Shown here: piece after piece, positions 25,121 to 32,689 of the stretch
Position numbering within the stretch: position 1 is the stretch's first letter
Layout: each line of letters opens with the position of its first letter
Assembly: GCA_019510095.1 (NCBI GenBank)
Contig: JAEKLB010000039.1
Location: 12,293 to 48,879 of the forward strand
Source of the DNA: Acidobacteriota bacterium
Lineage (GTDB): Bacteria > Actinomycetota > Acidimicrobiia > Acidimicrobiales > CADCSY01
Length of the DNA stretch: 36,587 nucleotides
Direction of reading: 5' to 3'
Notes under the pieces: generated by a model
What the model was told of the DNA's origin: nothing
What the model saw: the letters and a program-made list of their open reading frames with translations, nothing else
Database searches by the model: none
Position numbers and translations under genes: made by a program

Positions 25121-25143
25121 GCCGATCGGCGCAATACTGCGCC
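25121..25143. promoter_or_regulatory. Overlapping palindromes in a divergent promoter region
   Basis: GCCGATCGGC (25121-25130) is a perfect ten-base palindrome. It overlaps GGCGCA-ATAC-TGCGCC (25128-25143), a six-base-arm inverted repeat that ends one base before the GTG start of the acyl-CoA dehydrogenase. A weak -10-like AATACT (25133-25138) lies inside the second repeat. A shared operator for the two divergent acyl-CoA units is possible. Confidence 0.4.
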
Positions 25144-25144
25144 G

Positions 25145-26311
25145 GTGGAGCGAACCGATCCCCAGGTGGCCGACGAGATCGTCGGGACGGTGAAGCGGTT
25201 CGTCGAGCGAGAGGTGCTCCCCGTCGCGGTGGCCCTCGAGCACGCCGATGAATACCCGACCGACATCGTGGAGGGCATGGCCGCCCTCGGCATCTTCGGC
25301 GCGACCATCCCGGTGGAGTACGGCGGCCTGGGGCTCGACATCCTGACCTACGCCCGGATCACCGAGGCGCTGTCGGCCGGCTGGATGTCGCTCTCGGGCG
25401 TGATCAACACCCACGTGATGGCGGCGCTGCTCATCACCCGCCATGGCACCGACGAGCAGCGGAGCCGGCTCCTCCCCCGGATGGCCACCGGCGAGCTCCG
25501 GGGTGCCCTCTCGCTCTCGGAGCCCGATGCCGGCAGCGACACCCGCAACCTGCGCTGCCGGGCCGAGCCCGACGGTGACGAGTACGTCATCACTGGCACC
25601 AAGATGTGGGTCACCAACGGCGAGCGGTCCGGGATCGTCGCCCTGGCCGCGAGGACAGCCGAGGGCATCACCTGCTTCCTCGTCGAGAAGGAGCCCGGTC
25701 CCTGCCCCGAGCGAGCCAGCCTGGTTGCGAGCCGCCACATCGACAAGCTGGGCTACCGGGGCGTCGAGACGGTCGAGATGGTCTACGACGGCCATCGGGT
25801 CCCCGCCTCGTCCGTGCTCGGCGGCCCGGCCAACCTCGGCCGCGGCCTCCATCTGATCCTCGCCGGCCTCGAGCTCGGTCGCATCAACATCGCCGCCCGC
25901 GCCTGCGGTGTCGCCACGGCCGCCTACGAGGCAGCCATGGCCTATGCCCAGCAGCGGGTGACCTTCGGCCAACCGATCGCCCAGCACCAGGCCATCCAGT
26001 TCAAGCTGGCCGACATGGCCACCAAGCTCGAAGCCTCCCGCCTCCTCACGCGGAGCGCAGCGGAGCGGTTCCAGCGGGGCGAGCGGGCCGACGTCGAGGC
26101 GGGCATGGCGAAGCTGTTCGCGTCCGAGTCGGCGCTCGAGATCTCCATGGAAGCCATGCGCATCCACGGCGGCTACGGCTACGCCACGGAGCTGCCGGTC
26201 GAGCGCTTCTACCGGGACGCGCCCCTCATGGTGATCGGCGAGGGGACCAACGAGATCCAGCGCATGGTCATCGCCCGCGGCCTGCTCCGCCGGTGGGCCG
26301 AGGAGCACTGA
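25145..26311 (+). CDS. Acyl-CoA dehydrogenase
   Basis: 388 residues, a standard acyl-CoA dehydrogenase. FAD and substrate motifs are ALSLSEPDAGSDT and ITGTKMWVTNG; then VTFGQPIAQHQAIQFKLADM; the C-terminal RIHGGYGYATELPVERFYRD and GEGTNEIQRM, with Glu366 as catalytic base. It introduces the 2,3 double bond in an acyl-CoA and passes electrons to ETF. GTG 25145 gives the usual N-terminal length; no ribosome site is visible, so the mRNA may be leaderless. It is divergent from the CoA-transferase operon and probably acts in the same pathway, between activation and hydration. Confidence 0.94.
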   Translation: MERTDPQVADEIVGTVKRFVEREVLPVAVALEHADEYPTDIVEGMAALGIFGATIPVEYGGLGLDILTYARITEALSAGWMSLSGVINTHVMAALLITRHGTDEQRSRLLPRMATGELRGALSLSEPDAGSDTRNLRCRAEPDGDEYVITGTKMWVTNGERSGIVALAARTAEGITCFLVEKEPGPCPERASLVASRHIDKLGYRGVETVEMVYDGHRVPASSVLGGPANLGRGLHLILAGLELGRINIAARACGVATAAYEAAMAYAQQRVTFGQPIAQHQAIQFKLADMATKLEASRLLTRSAAERFQRGERADVEAGMAKLFASESALEISMEAMRIHGGYGYATELPVERFYRDAPLMVIGEGTNEIQRMVIARGLLRRWAEEH

Positions 26312-26318
26312 TGGCCGG

Positions 26319-26340
26319 CCGCCCCCTCTACCAGGGGCGG
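26319..26340. terminator. Hairpin between convergent genes, possible bidirectional terminator
   Basis: CCGCCCC (26319-26325) and GGGGCGG (26334-26340) form a seven-pair GC stem with an eight-base loop. It lies just after the acyl-CoA dehydrogenase stop and spans the stop codon of the convergent gene. There is no T tract, so termination strength is doubtful. Confidence 0.35.
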
Positions 26341-26870
26341 AGGCCCGGGATCGGCACCCGGGGCGTGCAGACCACGACGGGCATCTCGCGGGCGTTACCG
26401 GCAGCCCGCTTCTCGTAGACCTCGTACTCCGGGATCCGGTCCTTGATGTACGACCAGATCTCGTCACGCTCGTCACCGGAAGCGGTGTAGGTGTCGCACG
26501 AATGCCGGCGCCGGTTGATGGTGAGCCACACCAACGGATGCGCCTGGAGGTTGAGGTACCAGTCGGGGTGCTTCGCCGCGCCCCCGACCGAGCCCACGAT
26601 GACCACCCGGCCGTCGTGCACGTAGTACCCGAGCGCCTTGTCGCGCAGCTCACCCGTGGTTCGGCCCACGGTCGTGAGCAGGAGCGTGGGGATGTACTCG
26701 AGGCCCCGGTTCACCCGGGTGGCCCAGGTGACGAGCGAGAGGCCGGTGTAGCGGACCAAGGCATTCTCGACCGGCGTGGTCAGGCCGGCCTTGCCGAGGA
26801 CGTTGAACCAGGCTCCCTCGGGCGGTGGCCACCGTCGGGTCGGGCGGGCCGGGGCGCCTTCGTCTGCCAC
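26328..26870 (-). CDS. Deazaflavin (F420)-dependent nitroreductase family protein (DDN type)
   Basis: 180 residues from GTG 26870. The family signature is clear: TLLLTTVGRTTGELRDKALG, then DGRVVIVGSVGGAAKHPDWYLNLQAHPLVWL, the DDN/FGD-like split-barrel that binds F420. It probably reduces a quinone, enone or similar compound with reduced F420. A longer upstream frame (to 27131) would overlap the divergent crotonase and has no family similarity, so it is not used. TAGCGT eight bases upstream of GTG suggests a leaderless mRNA. It converges on the acyl-CoA dehydrogenase. Confidence 0.88.
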   Translation of the reverse strand: MADEGAPARPTRRWPPPEGAWFNVLGKAGLTTPVENALVRYTGLSLVTWATRVNRGLEYIPTLLLTTVGRTTGELRDKALGYYVHDGRVVIVGSVGGAAKHPDWYLNLQAHPLVWLTINRRRHSCDTYTASGDERDEIWSYIKDRIPEYEVYEKRAAGNAREMPVVVCTPRVPIPGLRPW

Positions 26871-26878
26871 GGTCCGAG

Positions 26879-26884
26879 ACGCTA
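26879..26884 (-). promoter_or_regulatory. -10 box of a likely leaderless promoter (TAGCGT)
   Basis: A minus-strand TANNNT hexamer lies eight bases upstream of the GTG start at 26870, and there is no ribosome site. The spacing is slightly longer than the ideal six to seven bases. Confidence 0.4.
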
Positions 26885-26934
26885 CCGAAACGGGTGGCCG
26901 GACGAGGCGGCGACGCTCTGACAGGCTGCGGGCT

Positions 26935-27657
26935 GTGCCCGACTTCCTGAAGACCTCGGTCGAGGCCAACGTGGCCACCGTCTGGCTCGACCGGCCACCG
27001 GTCAACGCCGTGAACGCCCAAGTCCTGGCCGAGCTCCTGGAGGTGTTCTCCGGGTTGGGGCAGGACGACGACGTGCACGCAGCAGTGTTCGCGTCGACCT
27101 CCGACAAGGTGTTCTGTGCGGGCGCCGACATGAAGGGCGGTCAGGAGCGGCGCCGGACATCTGAGCTCGATAACGGCCGCCCGATGCGGGCGGCCCTCGA
27201 GGCGGTGCTGCACTGCGCGGTGCCGGTCGTGGCAGCCGTCAACGGCCCGGCACTCGGCTCCGGCCTCGGCCTGGTGTCGATGTGCGACATCATCGTGGCG
27301 TCGGAGCAGGCGGCGTTCGGCCTGCCGGAGGTCGGCGTCGGGATGCTCGGCGGTGGCGCCCACCTCCAGCGCATGATCGGGCCGCACCGCATGCGCGAGC
27401 TGTTCTTCACGGCGCGGCGGATCAGCGCCGTTGAGCTGGCCGCCATGGGCGCCATCTCCCGTGTCGTACCGCACGAGCACCTGATGAGCGAGGCCCTCGA
27501 CATCGCCGGGCAGATCGCCGCCATGGACCCGGTCGTGGTCAGGGTCGGCAAGGAGTCACTCAACCGGGTCGAGAGCCTCCCGGTGATGGACGCCTATCGG
27601 ATCGAGCAGGACTACACGGCCCGGCTACGCGCCTCCCGACGAGAGTCGAGCGAGTGA
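26935..27657 (+). CDS. Enoyl-CoA hydratase/isomerase family protein with one catalytic Glu missing
   Basis: 240 residues from GTG 26935, giving the crotonase start FLKTSVEANVATVWLDRPPVNAV. The oxyanion loop FCAGADMKGG is present. The first catalytic glutamate position is Gly112 (GPALGSGLGLVSMCD, where hydratases have GGCEL), while the second, Glu132 (FGLPEVGVGMLGG), is kept. One-Glu crotonases include isomerases and other activities, so simple hydration is less likely. It diverges from the DDN gene by 64 bases and is followed 18 bases later by the FkbM methyltransferase. The reaction is unknown. Confidence 0.87.
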   Translation: MPDFLKTSVEANVATVWLDRPPVNAVNAQVLAELLEVFSGLGQDDDVHAAVFASTSDKVFCAGADMKGGQERRRTSELDNGRPMRAALEAVLHCAVPVVAAVNGPALGSGLGLVSMCDIIVASEQAAFGLPEVGVGMLGGGAHLQRMIGPHRMRELFFTARRISAVELAAMGAISRVVPHEHLMSEALDIAGQIAAMDPVVVRVGKESLNRVESLPVMDAYRIEQDYTARLRASRRESSE

Positions 27658-27675
27658 GCTCCGGCGATCCGGGCG

Positions 27676-28692
27676 ATGCGTAAGGAGGCGGCGCCGCCGG
27701 CAACGGTCACGACGGCCGAGCTCACGCTCCCCGGCGGCGAGCGAGCTCAGCTCGGTGTCCCGAGCCACGGCGACGTGGTCGCCGACCAGCTCCTGTCGGG
27801 TGCCTACGAGCTGCCACCGGCCCACGCGCTCGTCCTCGACCTCCTCCCGGCCGGCGGGTTGCTGCTCGACGTCGGCGCCCACCTCGGCACCCTCGTGGTC
27901 CCGGCCGCCCGTGGCGGCGCCACCGTGGTGGCGGTCGAGCCCAACCCGACCAACGCCAGTCTGCTGCGGGCCAACACCTCAGGTCTCGACGTCCGGGTCG
28001 TGGAGGCGGCAGCCGGTGCCCGCCCCGGCACGCTCCCCTTCCTTCCCGACGGGCCGTGGGGCCGCATCACGCGGCGCCGGCAGCGCGGCACGATCGACGT
28101 CGACGTCGTGTCCGGCGCCGAGCTGCTCCCCGTCTTGGGCCGCCCCGCCGACGTGGTGAAGCTCGACGTCGAGGGGTCCGAGGTGGAGGTGCTGGCCGGG
28201 CTGGCACCGGTCCTGGCCCACCGGCCGCCGCTCATCTTCGAGTGCAACGCCTACGCCCTGGCGCTGCGCTCGGTACCCGTCGAGCGGCTCACGCGCGCCG
28301 TCGAGGCCCTCGGCTACGAGGTGTTCCGCATCGATCCACCCAACCGGCTCTTGCCGGCCGGCAGCGCCACCTTTCAGGCCCGCTCGTGGATCGACTGCCT
28401 CGCTGTCGCCGGCGGTCCCCCGACCGGCACACCGTGGGTCGTCGGTCCCCGCCCGAGCGCCGGCGACATCGTGGACGACATCGTCGTACAAGCCCGCGAT
28501 CCCCATGCCGGCACCCGGGTGTGGCTGGCGACCGCCCTCGCCGGCGCGCCGTCCGAGGTGCTCGGCGATGCGCGGGTCACCGAAGCCTTGCGCGCGCTTG
28601 CGGCGGACAGCGAGCGGCGGGTCAGGCGGGCGGCGAAGCGGACGATTCGCCGGGCTCAGCGCGGCACGCGAGGCCGCACGGCGAAGGCGTAG
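27676..28692 (+). CDS. FkbM-family SAM-dependent methyltransferase
   Basis: 338 residues. The SAM site is LLLDVGAHLGTLVVPAARG (DVGAHLG 65-71), then VVAVEPNPTN with the ribose-binding Glu88; later VVKLDVEGSEVEVLAGL is the FkbM hallmark. FkbM enzymes O-methylate sugars, polyketides or other metabolites. The core ends near WIDCLAVAGG, and about 75 more residues follow, with a basic C-terminus (SERRVRRAAKRTIRRAQRG) that could be disordered. The 3' end overlaps the convergent TauE/SafE gene by 37 bases. It may be co-transcribed with the crotonase upstream. The acceptor is unknown. Confidence 0.87.
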   Translation: MRKEAAPPATVTTAELTLPGGERAQLGVPSHGDVVADQLLSGAYELPPAHALVLDLLPAGGLLLDVGAHLGTLVVPAARGGATVVAVEPNPTNASLLRANTSGLDVRVVEAAAGARPGTLPFLPDGPWGRITRRRQRGTIDVDVVSGAELLPVLGRPADVVKLDVEGSEVEVLAGLAPVLAHRPPLIFECNAYALALRSVPVERLTRAVEALGYEVFRIDPPNRLLPAGSATFQARSWIDCLAVAGGPPTGTPWVVGPRPSAGDIVDDIVVQARDPHAGTRVWLATALAGAPSEVLGDARVTEALRALAADSERRVRRAAKRTIRRAQRGTRGRTAKA

Positions 28693-29542
28693 AACAGCGC
28701 GATCGGGAAGCCGATCAGAAAGGGCGCGGCGACGGCCTGCGCGGTGACCCAGGTCGTACGGCGATGGTCGACAGCCGTCCACTGTTCCGGCGGGCGCAAC
28801 GATGCGTCGGTCGCACCCCACAGTGGCGCACCCACGAGGACGACGAGCAACAGCGACGTGCCCAGCGCGGCGTTGCTCAGATCGAGCAGCTTCAGCGCGG
28901 AGGCCAGCAGGATGATGATCAGCACTGGCCGGATGAGGGCATCGGGAGCACGCGACGACACCCGGGCGCCGAGGTAGACCCCCGGCAGGCAACCGACCAG
29001 AAGTGATCCGGTGAGCCCCAGATCGACGTGCCCGAACAGGGCGTGGCTCACGGTCGCCGCCCCGACCAGCGGAATGGCCTGCACCAGATCCGTGCCCACC
29101 AGCTGCCTGGCGGAGAGGCGCGGATAGAGCAGCAGGAGCATGACCATCATCAGGGAGCCCGAACCCACCGACGTCATGCCGACGATGAAGCCGCCGGCCA
29201 TGCCGATCAGGACGGTGGCCACCCGCTTGAGCTGCATCGGCTGTGCCTCGTCGGCACCCGTCTTGCCCCCACGAACACGCCGGCGAAGGCCGAGGGCACC
29301 GAGCCGATCGCCAGCCAGCCGGCCAGCGACCAGTTGACCGTCCCGCTGCGGAAGTGCACCGCCGCGCCCACCGGCTTCATGACGAGGGAGGCGAGCAGGT
29401 CGCTGGAGACCGCGGTGCTGGGGTTGACGCCGAAGAGCAGCACCAGGATCGGCGTCATGAGCGCGCCCCCACCCATCCCGGTGAGGCCGACGGTGAAGCC
29501 CACGAGGGCGCCAGCCACCACCTTCAGGAGATCCAGATGCAT
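28656..29542 (-). pseudogene. Sulfite exporter TauE/SafE-type permease, interrupted by a frameshift
   Basis: A membrane permease encoded in two frames. The first part starts at ATG 29542 (MHLDLLKVVAGALVGFTVGLTGMGGGALMTP) and carries the family repeat GxTGMGGG with SSDLLASLV. After GVFVG the frame is lost, and the protein continues in another frame with LKRVATVLIGMAGGFIVGMTSVGSGSLMM, the second copy of the repeat, to the stop at 28656. One extra G in the G5 run at 29266-29270 would join the halves into about 295 residues, the normal family size. The gene is therefore either freshly inactivated or carries a homopolymer base error. It would export sulfite, taurine-derived or similar anions. Confidence 0.85.
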
Positions 29543-29596
29543 CGGGCCATCCTGCCTGGTGGTGCCGCCCGCGCCTGACTTCGGTCATGTCCGTCC

Positions 29597-30664
29597 GTGC
29601 TCGCCCTCACCCGCCAGCTTTCACAGCTCGAGGCAGTCACTGCCCGAGCCCTGGCCAGGTGGGACGCCAACCGGTCGTGGGCCGACGACGGCGGCCGCTC
29701 GGGCGCCGCGTGGTTGGCGGCCAAGACCCATCTGCCGAAGCCGACCTGTCGGCGCCGCATCCGCCTCGGACGAACGATGCGCGACCTCCCGGCAGTCGCC
29801 GCGGCCTGGTTGGCCGGCGACGTCGACGGCGCCCACGTCGGCGCGCTCGGCGCCAACCGAAACGACACCACGGCCGCTCCCATGACGCGTGACGAGGATG
29901 ACCTCGTCAGGATGGCCCGCAACCTCAGCTACCAACAGTTCTGCCGGGCACTGGCCTACTGGCGGCACCGCGCCGATCCCGATGGCACCGAGCGGGACGC
30001 GGCGCGCATGCACGAGCAACGCCGGCTCGATTGCGCCCAGAGCTGGCGGGGAGCGTGGTTCGGATCGTTCACGCTCGGCCCCATCGCCGGCGCGGTCGTC
30101 GACGAGGCCTTGCGCCGCATCGAGGACGAGCTGTTCGAGGCCGACTGGGCCGAGGCCAAACACCTGCTCGGGCGCGACCCCGCCATCACCGAGCTGTCCC
30201 GGACCGCCGCGCAGCGGCGGGCTGACGCCCTGGTCGAGATGGCCATCCGGGCCCACGCCACGCCACCCGGCGGCCGCCGCCCGAAGCCGTTGCTCAGCGT
30301 CGTCGTCGGCCTGGAGACCCTCAAGGGGCGGATCTGCGAGCTGGCCAACGGCACGCCGATCGCTCCCGGCAGCCTCATCCCGTGGCTCGACGACGCCGAG
30401 ATCGAGCGCATTGTCTTCGACGGCGAGTCACGGGTCATCGACGTCGGGGTCCGCCAGCGCCTGTTCACCGGCGCAACCCGCCGGGCCGTCGAGATCCGGG
30501 ATCGCGAGTGCTTCCACGACCTCTGCGACGTCCCTGTTCATCGCTGTCAGATCGACCACGTCGTCCCGTACGGCAAGGCCGGCCAGACGACCCAGCACAA
30601 CGGCCGGGTTGCGTGCGGCTTCCACAACCGGCTCCGCAACACCGAGGACCCGCAAGGTCCGTGA
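29597..30664 (+). CDS. DUF222/HNH nuclease-like protein (13E12-repeat type)
   Basis: 355 residues. The N-terminal two-thirds is the helical DUF222 region (LSQLEAVTARALARWDANRSW, AAWLAGDVDGAHV, RRADALVEMAIRA). The C-terminus is an HNH domain with zinc ligands Cys305-x4-Cys310 and Cys340-x2-His343 and catalytic Asp320-His321 (CQIDHVVPYGKAG), with Asn335 and His343 as later motif residues. Such proteins occur in many copies in actinobacterial genomes and resemble the M. tuberculosis REP13E12 family; their function is unproven. GTG 29597 is the first start in frame and has no clear ribosome site. The gene stands alone between a permease remnant and an amidohydrolase. Confidence 0.88.
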   Translation: MLALTRQLSQLEAVTARALARWDANRSWADDGGRSGAAWLAAKTHLPKPTCRRRIRLGRTMRDLPAVAAAWLAGDVDGAHVGALGANRNDTTAAPMTRDEDDLVRMARNLSYQQFCRALAYWRHRADPDGTERDAARMHEQRRLDCAQSWRGAWFGSFTLGPIAGAVVDEALRRIEDELFEADWAEAKHLLGRDPAITELSRTAAQRRADALVEMAIRAHATPPGGRRPKPLLSVVVGLETLKGRICELANGTPIAPGSLIPWLDDAEIERIVFDGESRVIDVGVRQRLFTGATRRAVEIRDRECFHDLCDVPVHRCQIDHVVPYGKAGQTTQHNGRVACGFHNRLRNTEDPQGP

Positions 30665-30683
30665 GGTCGGCCCCCGCCTCCGG

Positions 30684-31889
30684 CTACGTCGGGATCAGGG
30701 AGAGCGCGTTGTCGCGCATGATGCGCTTGACGCTGGCGGCGTCGAGCTTGTCGAGGTGCTGCATGTAGTCAGCCGGCTGCGGCGTGCCTTCGAGGTGCGG
30801 CCAGTCGGAGCCGAACAGGACCCGATCGGCGCCGATCGCCTCGGCCAGGCGGGGCACGTTCTCCTCCGGGAACGGCGACACCCAGATGTGGCGCTTGAAG
30901 ATCTCGGACGGGAGCTCCTTGACCGTGACCCCGAACGCCTCGATCTGGCGGGCGACGATCCCGCCGGAGTGGTCCAGCGAATGCAGGCAGTACTCCACCC
31001 ACTCGCCCCCGAGCTCGATCGAGGCGATGTGCACGTTGGGGAACCGCCCGAAGAGGTTGCCGAGGACGAGGGCGAGGCACGTATCGAGCATCGACCGGTT
31101 GCCCCTGATGGTGGTCATGAGGTTCTGCTCGTAGGCCGCGTCGCCCACACCGTGCTGTTGCCACATCTCCGTGAACATGCGCGAGTAGGGGTCGGGTGCG
31201 GCACCGGCGTGGTAGGCGGCGACCACGCCCGACTCGTTGATCCGCGCCCAGAAGGGATCCCACGCGATGTCGGCGGGCGAGCGACCCCCGGCCGGACCCG
31301 GGCGCATGACGATGACGCGGGCGCCGCGGTCGAGCACTGCGTCGAGCTCGGCGACCGATCGGGCAGGCTCGATCATCGGGATGAACGGCGCACCGATGAT
31401 CCGGCCCTTGTAGTCGAAGCCCCAGTCCTCCTCGAGCCACAGGTTGAAGGCGTGGAACAGCTTGTAGGTCATGTCGATGTGAGTGGGGTTGAGGCCGTCG
31501 ACCCCGACGGCGAGCGTCGGGAAGAAGACGGCTCGCTCGACGCCCTGCTCGTCCATGACGTGCAGGCGGGCGTCCCGCTGGTGGTAGTGGTCGGGCAGCG
31601 GCTCCAGCTCGGTGCCGAACGACGACTGCGTGCCGAAGTTGGCCCGCTCCCCGCCTTGCGCAAGCTCCTTCAGGCGTATGTGGAAGGCCCCGGGCTTGCC
31701 GACCGGGTTGAAGGTCGGGTTCGGGATGGCCGTGTGCAGCTGGGTCCCGAACATGATGCGCCGCTTCTTGCCCTCGGCAACCCAGTGCACGAACTGCTTG
31801 ACGCTCTCGTCGCCGTGCCGGGTGAACGCGTCCTCGGCCTCGTAGTAGTGGTTGTCGAAGTCGACGAGCTGGTAGTCAAGATCGGGCAT
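30684..31889 (-). CDS. Amidohydrolase 2 family metal-dependent hydrolase
   Basis: 401 residues from ATG 31889. The N-terminus QLVDFDNHYYEAEDAFTRH is typical of the actinobacterial amidohydrolase-2 branch, which has DxHYYE rather than HxH. Later metal and active-site motifs are VVAAYHAGAAP, ASIELGGEWVEYCLHSLDHSG and VLFGSDWPHLEGTP, whose Asp is the catalytic residue of the family. It would hydrolyse or decarboxylate a cyclic or aromatic acid; related proteins act in aromatic breakdown. TACGAT exactly six bases upstream of ATG indicates a leaderless transcript. A longer frame to 31940 adds a basic non-family stretch and is rejected. Confidence 0.9.
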   Translation of the reverse strand: MPDLDYQLVDFDNHYYEAEDAFTRHGDESVKQFVHWVAEGKKRRIMFGTQLHTAIPNPTFNPVGKPGAFHIRLKELAQGGERANFGTQSSFGTELEPLPDHYHQRDARLHVMDEQGVERAVFFPTLAVGVDGLNPTHIDMTYKLFHAFNLWLEEDWGFDYKGRIIGAPFIPMIEPARSVAELDAVLDRGARVIVMRPGPAGGRSPADIAWDPFWARINESGVVAAYHAGAAPDPYSRMFTEMWQQHGVGDAAYEQNLMTTIRGNRSMLDTCLALVLGNLFGRFPNVHIASIELGGEWVEYCLHSLDHSGGIVARQIEAFGVTVKELPSEIFKRHIWVSPFPEENVPRLAEAIGADRVLFGSDWPHLEGTPQPADYMQHLDKLDAASVKRIMRDNALSLIPT

Positions 31890-31895
31890 TCTCCG

Positions 31896-31901
31896 ATCGT
31901 A
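31896..31901 (-). promoter_or_regulatory. -10 box of a leaderless promoter (TACGAT)
   Basis: TACGAT on the minus strand, then six bases (CGGAGA), then the ATG at 31889. This is the ideal TANNNT-N6-start arrangement. The GGAGA next to ATG is too close to serve as a ribosome site. Confidence 0.55.
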
Positions 31902-31970
31902 ATGGTCTGGTCTCCTCACCCGCTTGCCCCCAAAGGGCATGCGCCTCGCCGATGGCGAAGGCGGCGCCCC

Positions 31971-32105
31971 TCAACAACGGCTCGATCTCAACTCCTGGCA
32001 GCCGGCGAGCTCTCCCACCACGCAGGCCTGCTGGGCGCCGCTGGCGCCGGAGACGTGGAAGGTCACCTCGGTGGAGGTGCCGCCGTTCCGGTTCAGATCG
32101 ATCAT
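31971..32105 (-). CDS. Short 44-residue frame coupled to the STAS gene, possible beta-sandwich fragment
   Basis: ATG 32105 overlaps the in-phase stop of the STAS gene as ATGA, so the two were probably an operon. The protein begins MIDLNRNGGTSTEVTFHVSG and contains ACVVGELAGC. The pattern recalls the first strands of CBM48/AMPK glycogen-binding domains (VTF...VVGDFNxW), but it stops after 44 codons, well short of that domain. It may be a truncated gene or a genuine small protein. The similarity is weak and unverified. Confidence 0.4.
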   Translation of the reverse strand: MIDLNRNGGTSTEVTFHVSGASGAQQACVVGELAGCQELRSSRC

Positions 32106-32475
32106 GTCGTGAGATGCTCCTGCTCTGCTTCCTTGCGTTCGGTTCGTACGTCGACGAGTTGGCCCACACCGGTACCTGGAGCAGGCGGAGGATCCCGGCG
32201 TTGGCATTTCGAATGACGAGAGCCTCACGGTTCTGCCCGACACGCCGGGACGCTCCAATGAGCACGGCGAGGCCGGTGCTGTCCATGAAGGTGGTCTTTT
32301 GTAGGTCGATCTCGACCCGGTCGTGAGTGGCGAGCACGTCATCGAGCACGCGGCGGAACTGCGGTGCCGTCGACATGTCGACTTCGCCGGCCAGCGTGAT
32401 GACCGGACGGCCGTTGCCGTTCCCCTCACCCCAGGTGACCGACAGCCCTGCCGGGAAAGCTTGCGAATCGCGCAC
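32102..32475 (-). pseudogene. STAS-domain anti-sigma factor antagonist, frameshifted near its C-terminus
   Basis: A SpoIIAA-type regulator, expected to bind an anti-sigma kinase. GTG 32475 has GGAGG seven bases upstream. The domain reads VITLAGEVDMSTAPQFRRVL, RVEIDLQKTTFMDSTGLAVL (DSTG is the phosphorylation-site motif) and NANAGILRLLQV. At 32173/32174 the frame breaks: the expected C-terminus (TGVGQLVDV and a charged tail) is in the next frame and ends at 32102, where its stop overlaps the following ATG. One added base would give a normal 124-residue protein. As read, the first frame instead runs on for a long unrelated tail. This is either a base error or a recent mutation. Confidence 0.8.
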
Positions 32476-32689
32476 CGAAGAGCCTCCGAAGCCCTCTCGA
32501 CACGTGCCGTCCTGGCAGCTCAAGCCGACGAGGACCACCATACCCTTGGCCCCGGCTCCGCGACACGCGCCAACGATGAGCCGCGCAGAGCTCTCATCTG
32601 TGTAGCGTTGCTCGCACCGCTCGAGTTGGCCGTCGCCTTTGAGCCCGCAGGGGACACGACTCGCTCCGGCTTGAACTTCGGAGCACCAG

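Noticed and set aside
26871-27131. Upstream extension of the DDN-type gene
   Set aside because: It would lie antisense to the crotonase coding region, is rich in Ser/Thr/Arg and has no family match.
29597-30664. DUF222/HNH gene as a mobile element
   Set aside because: No terminal repeats, target duplications or transposase are visible around it; only the gene itself can be supported.
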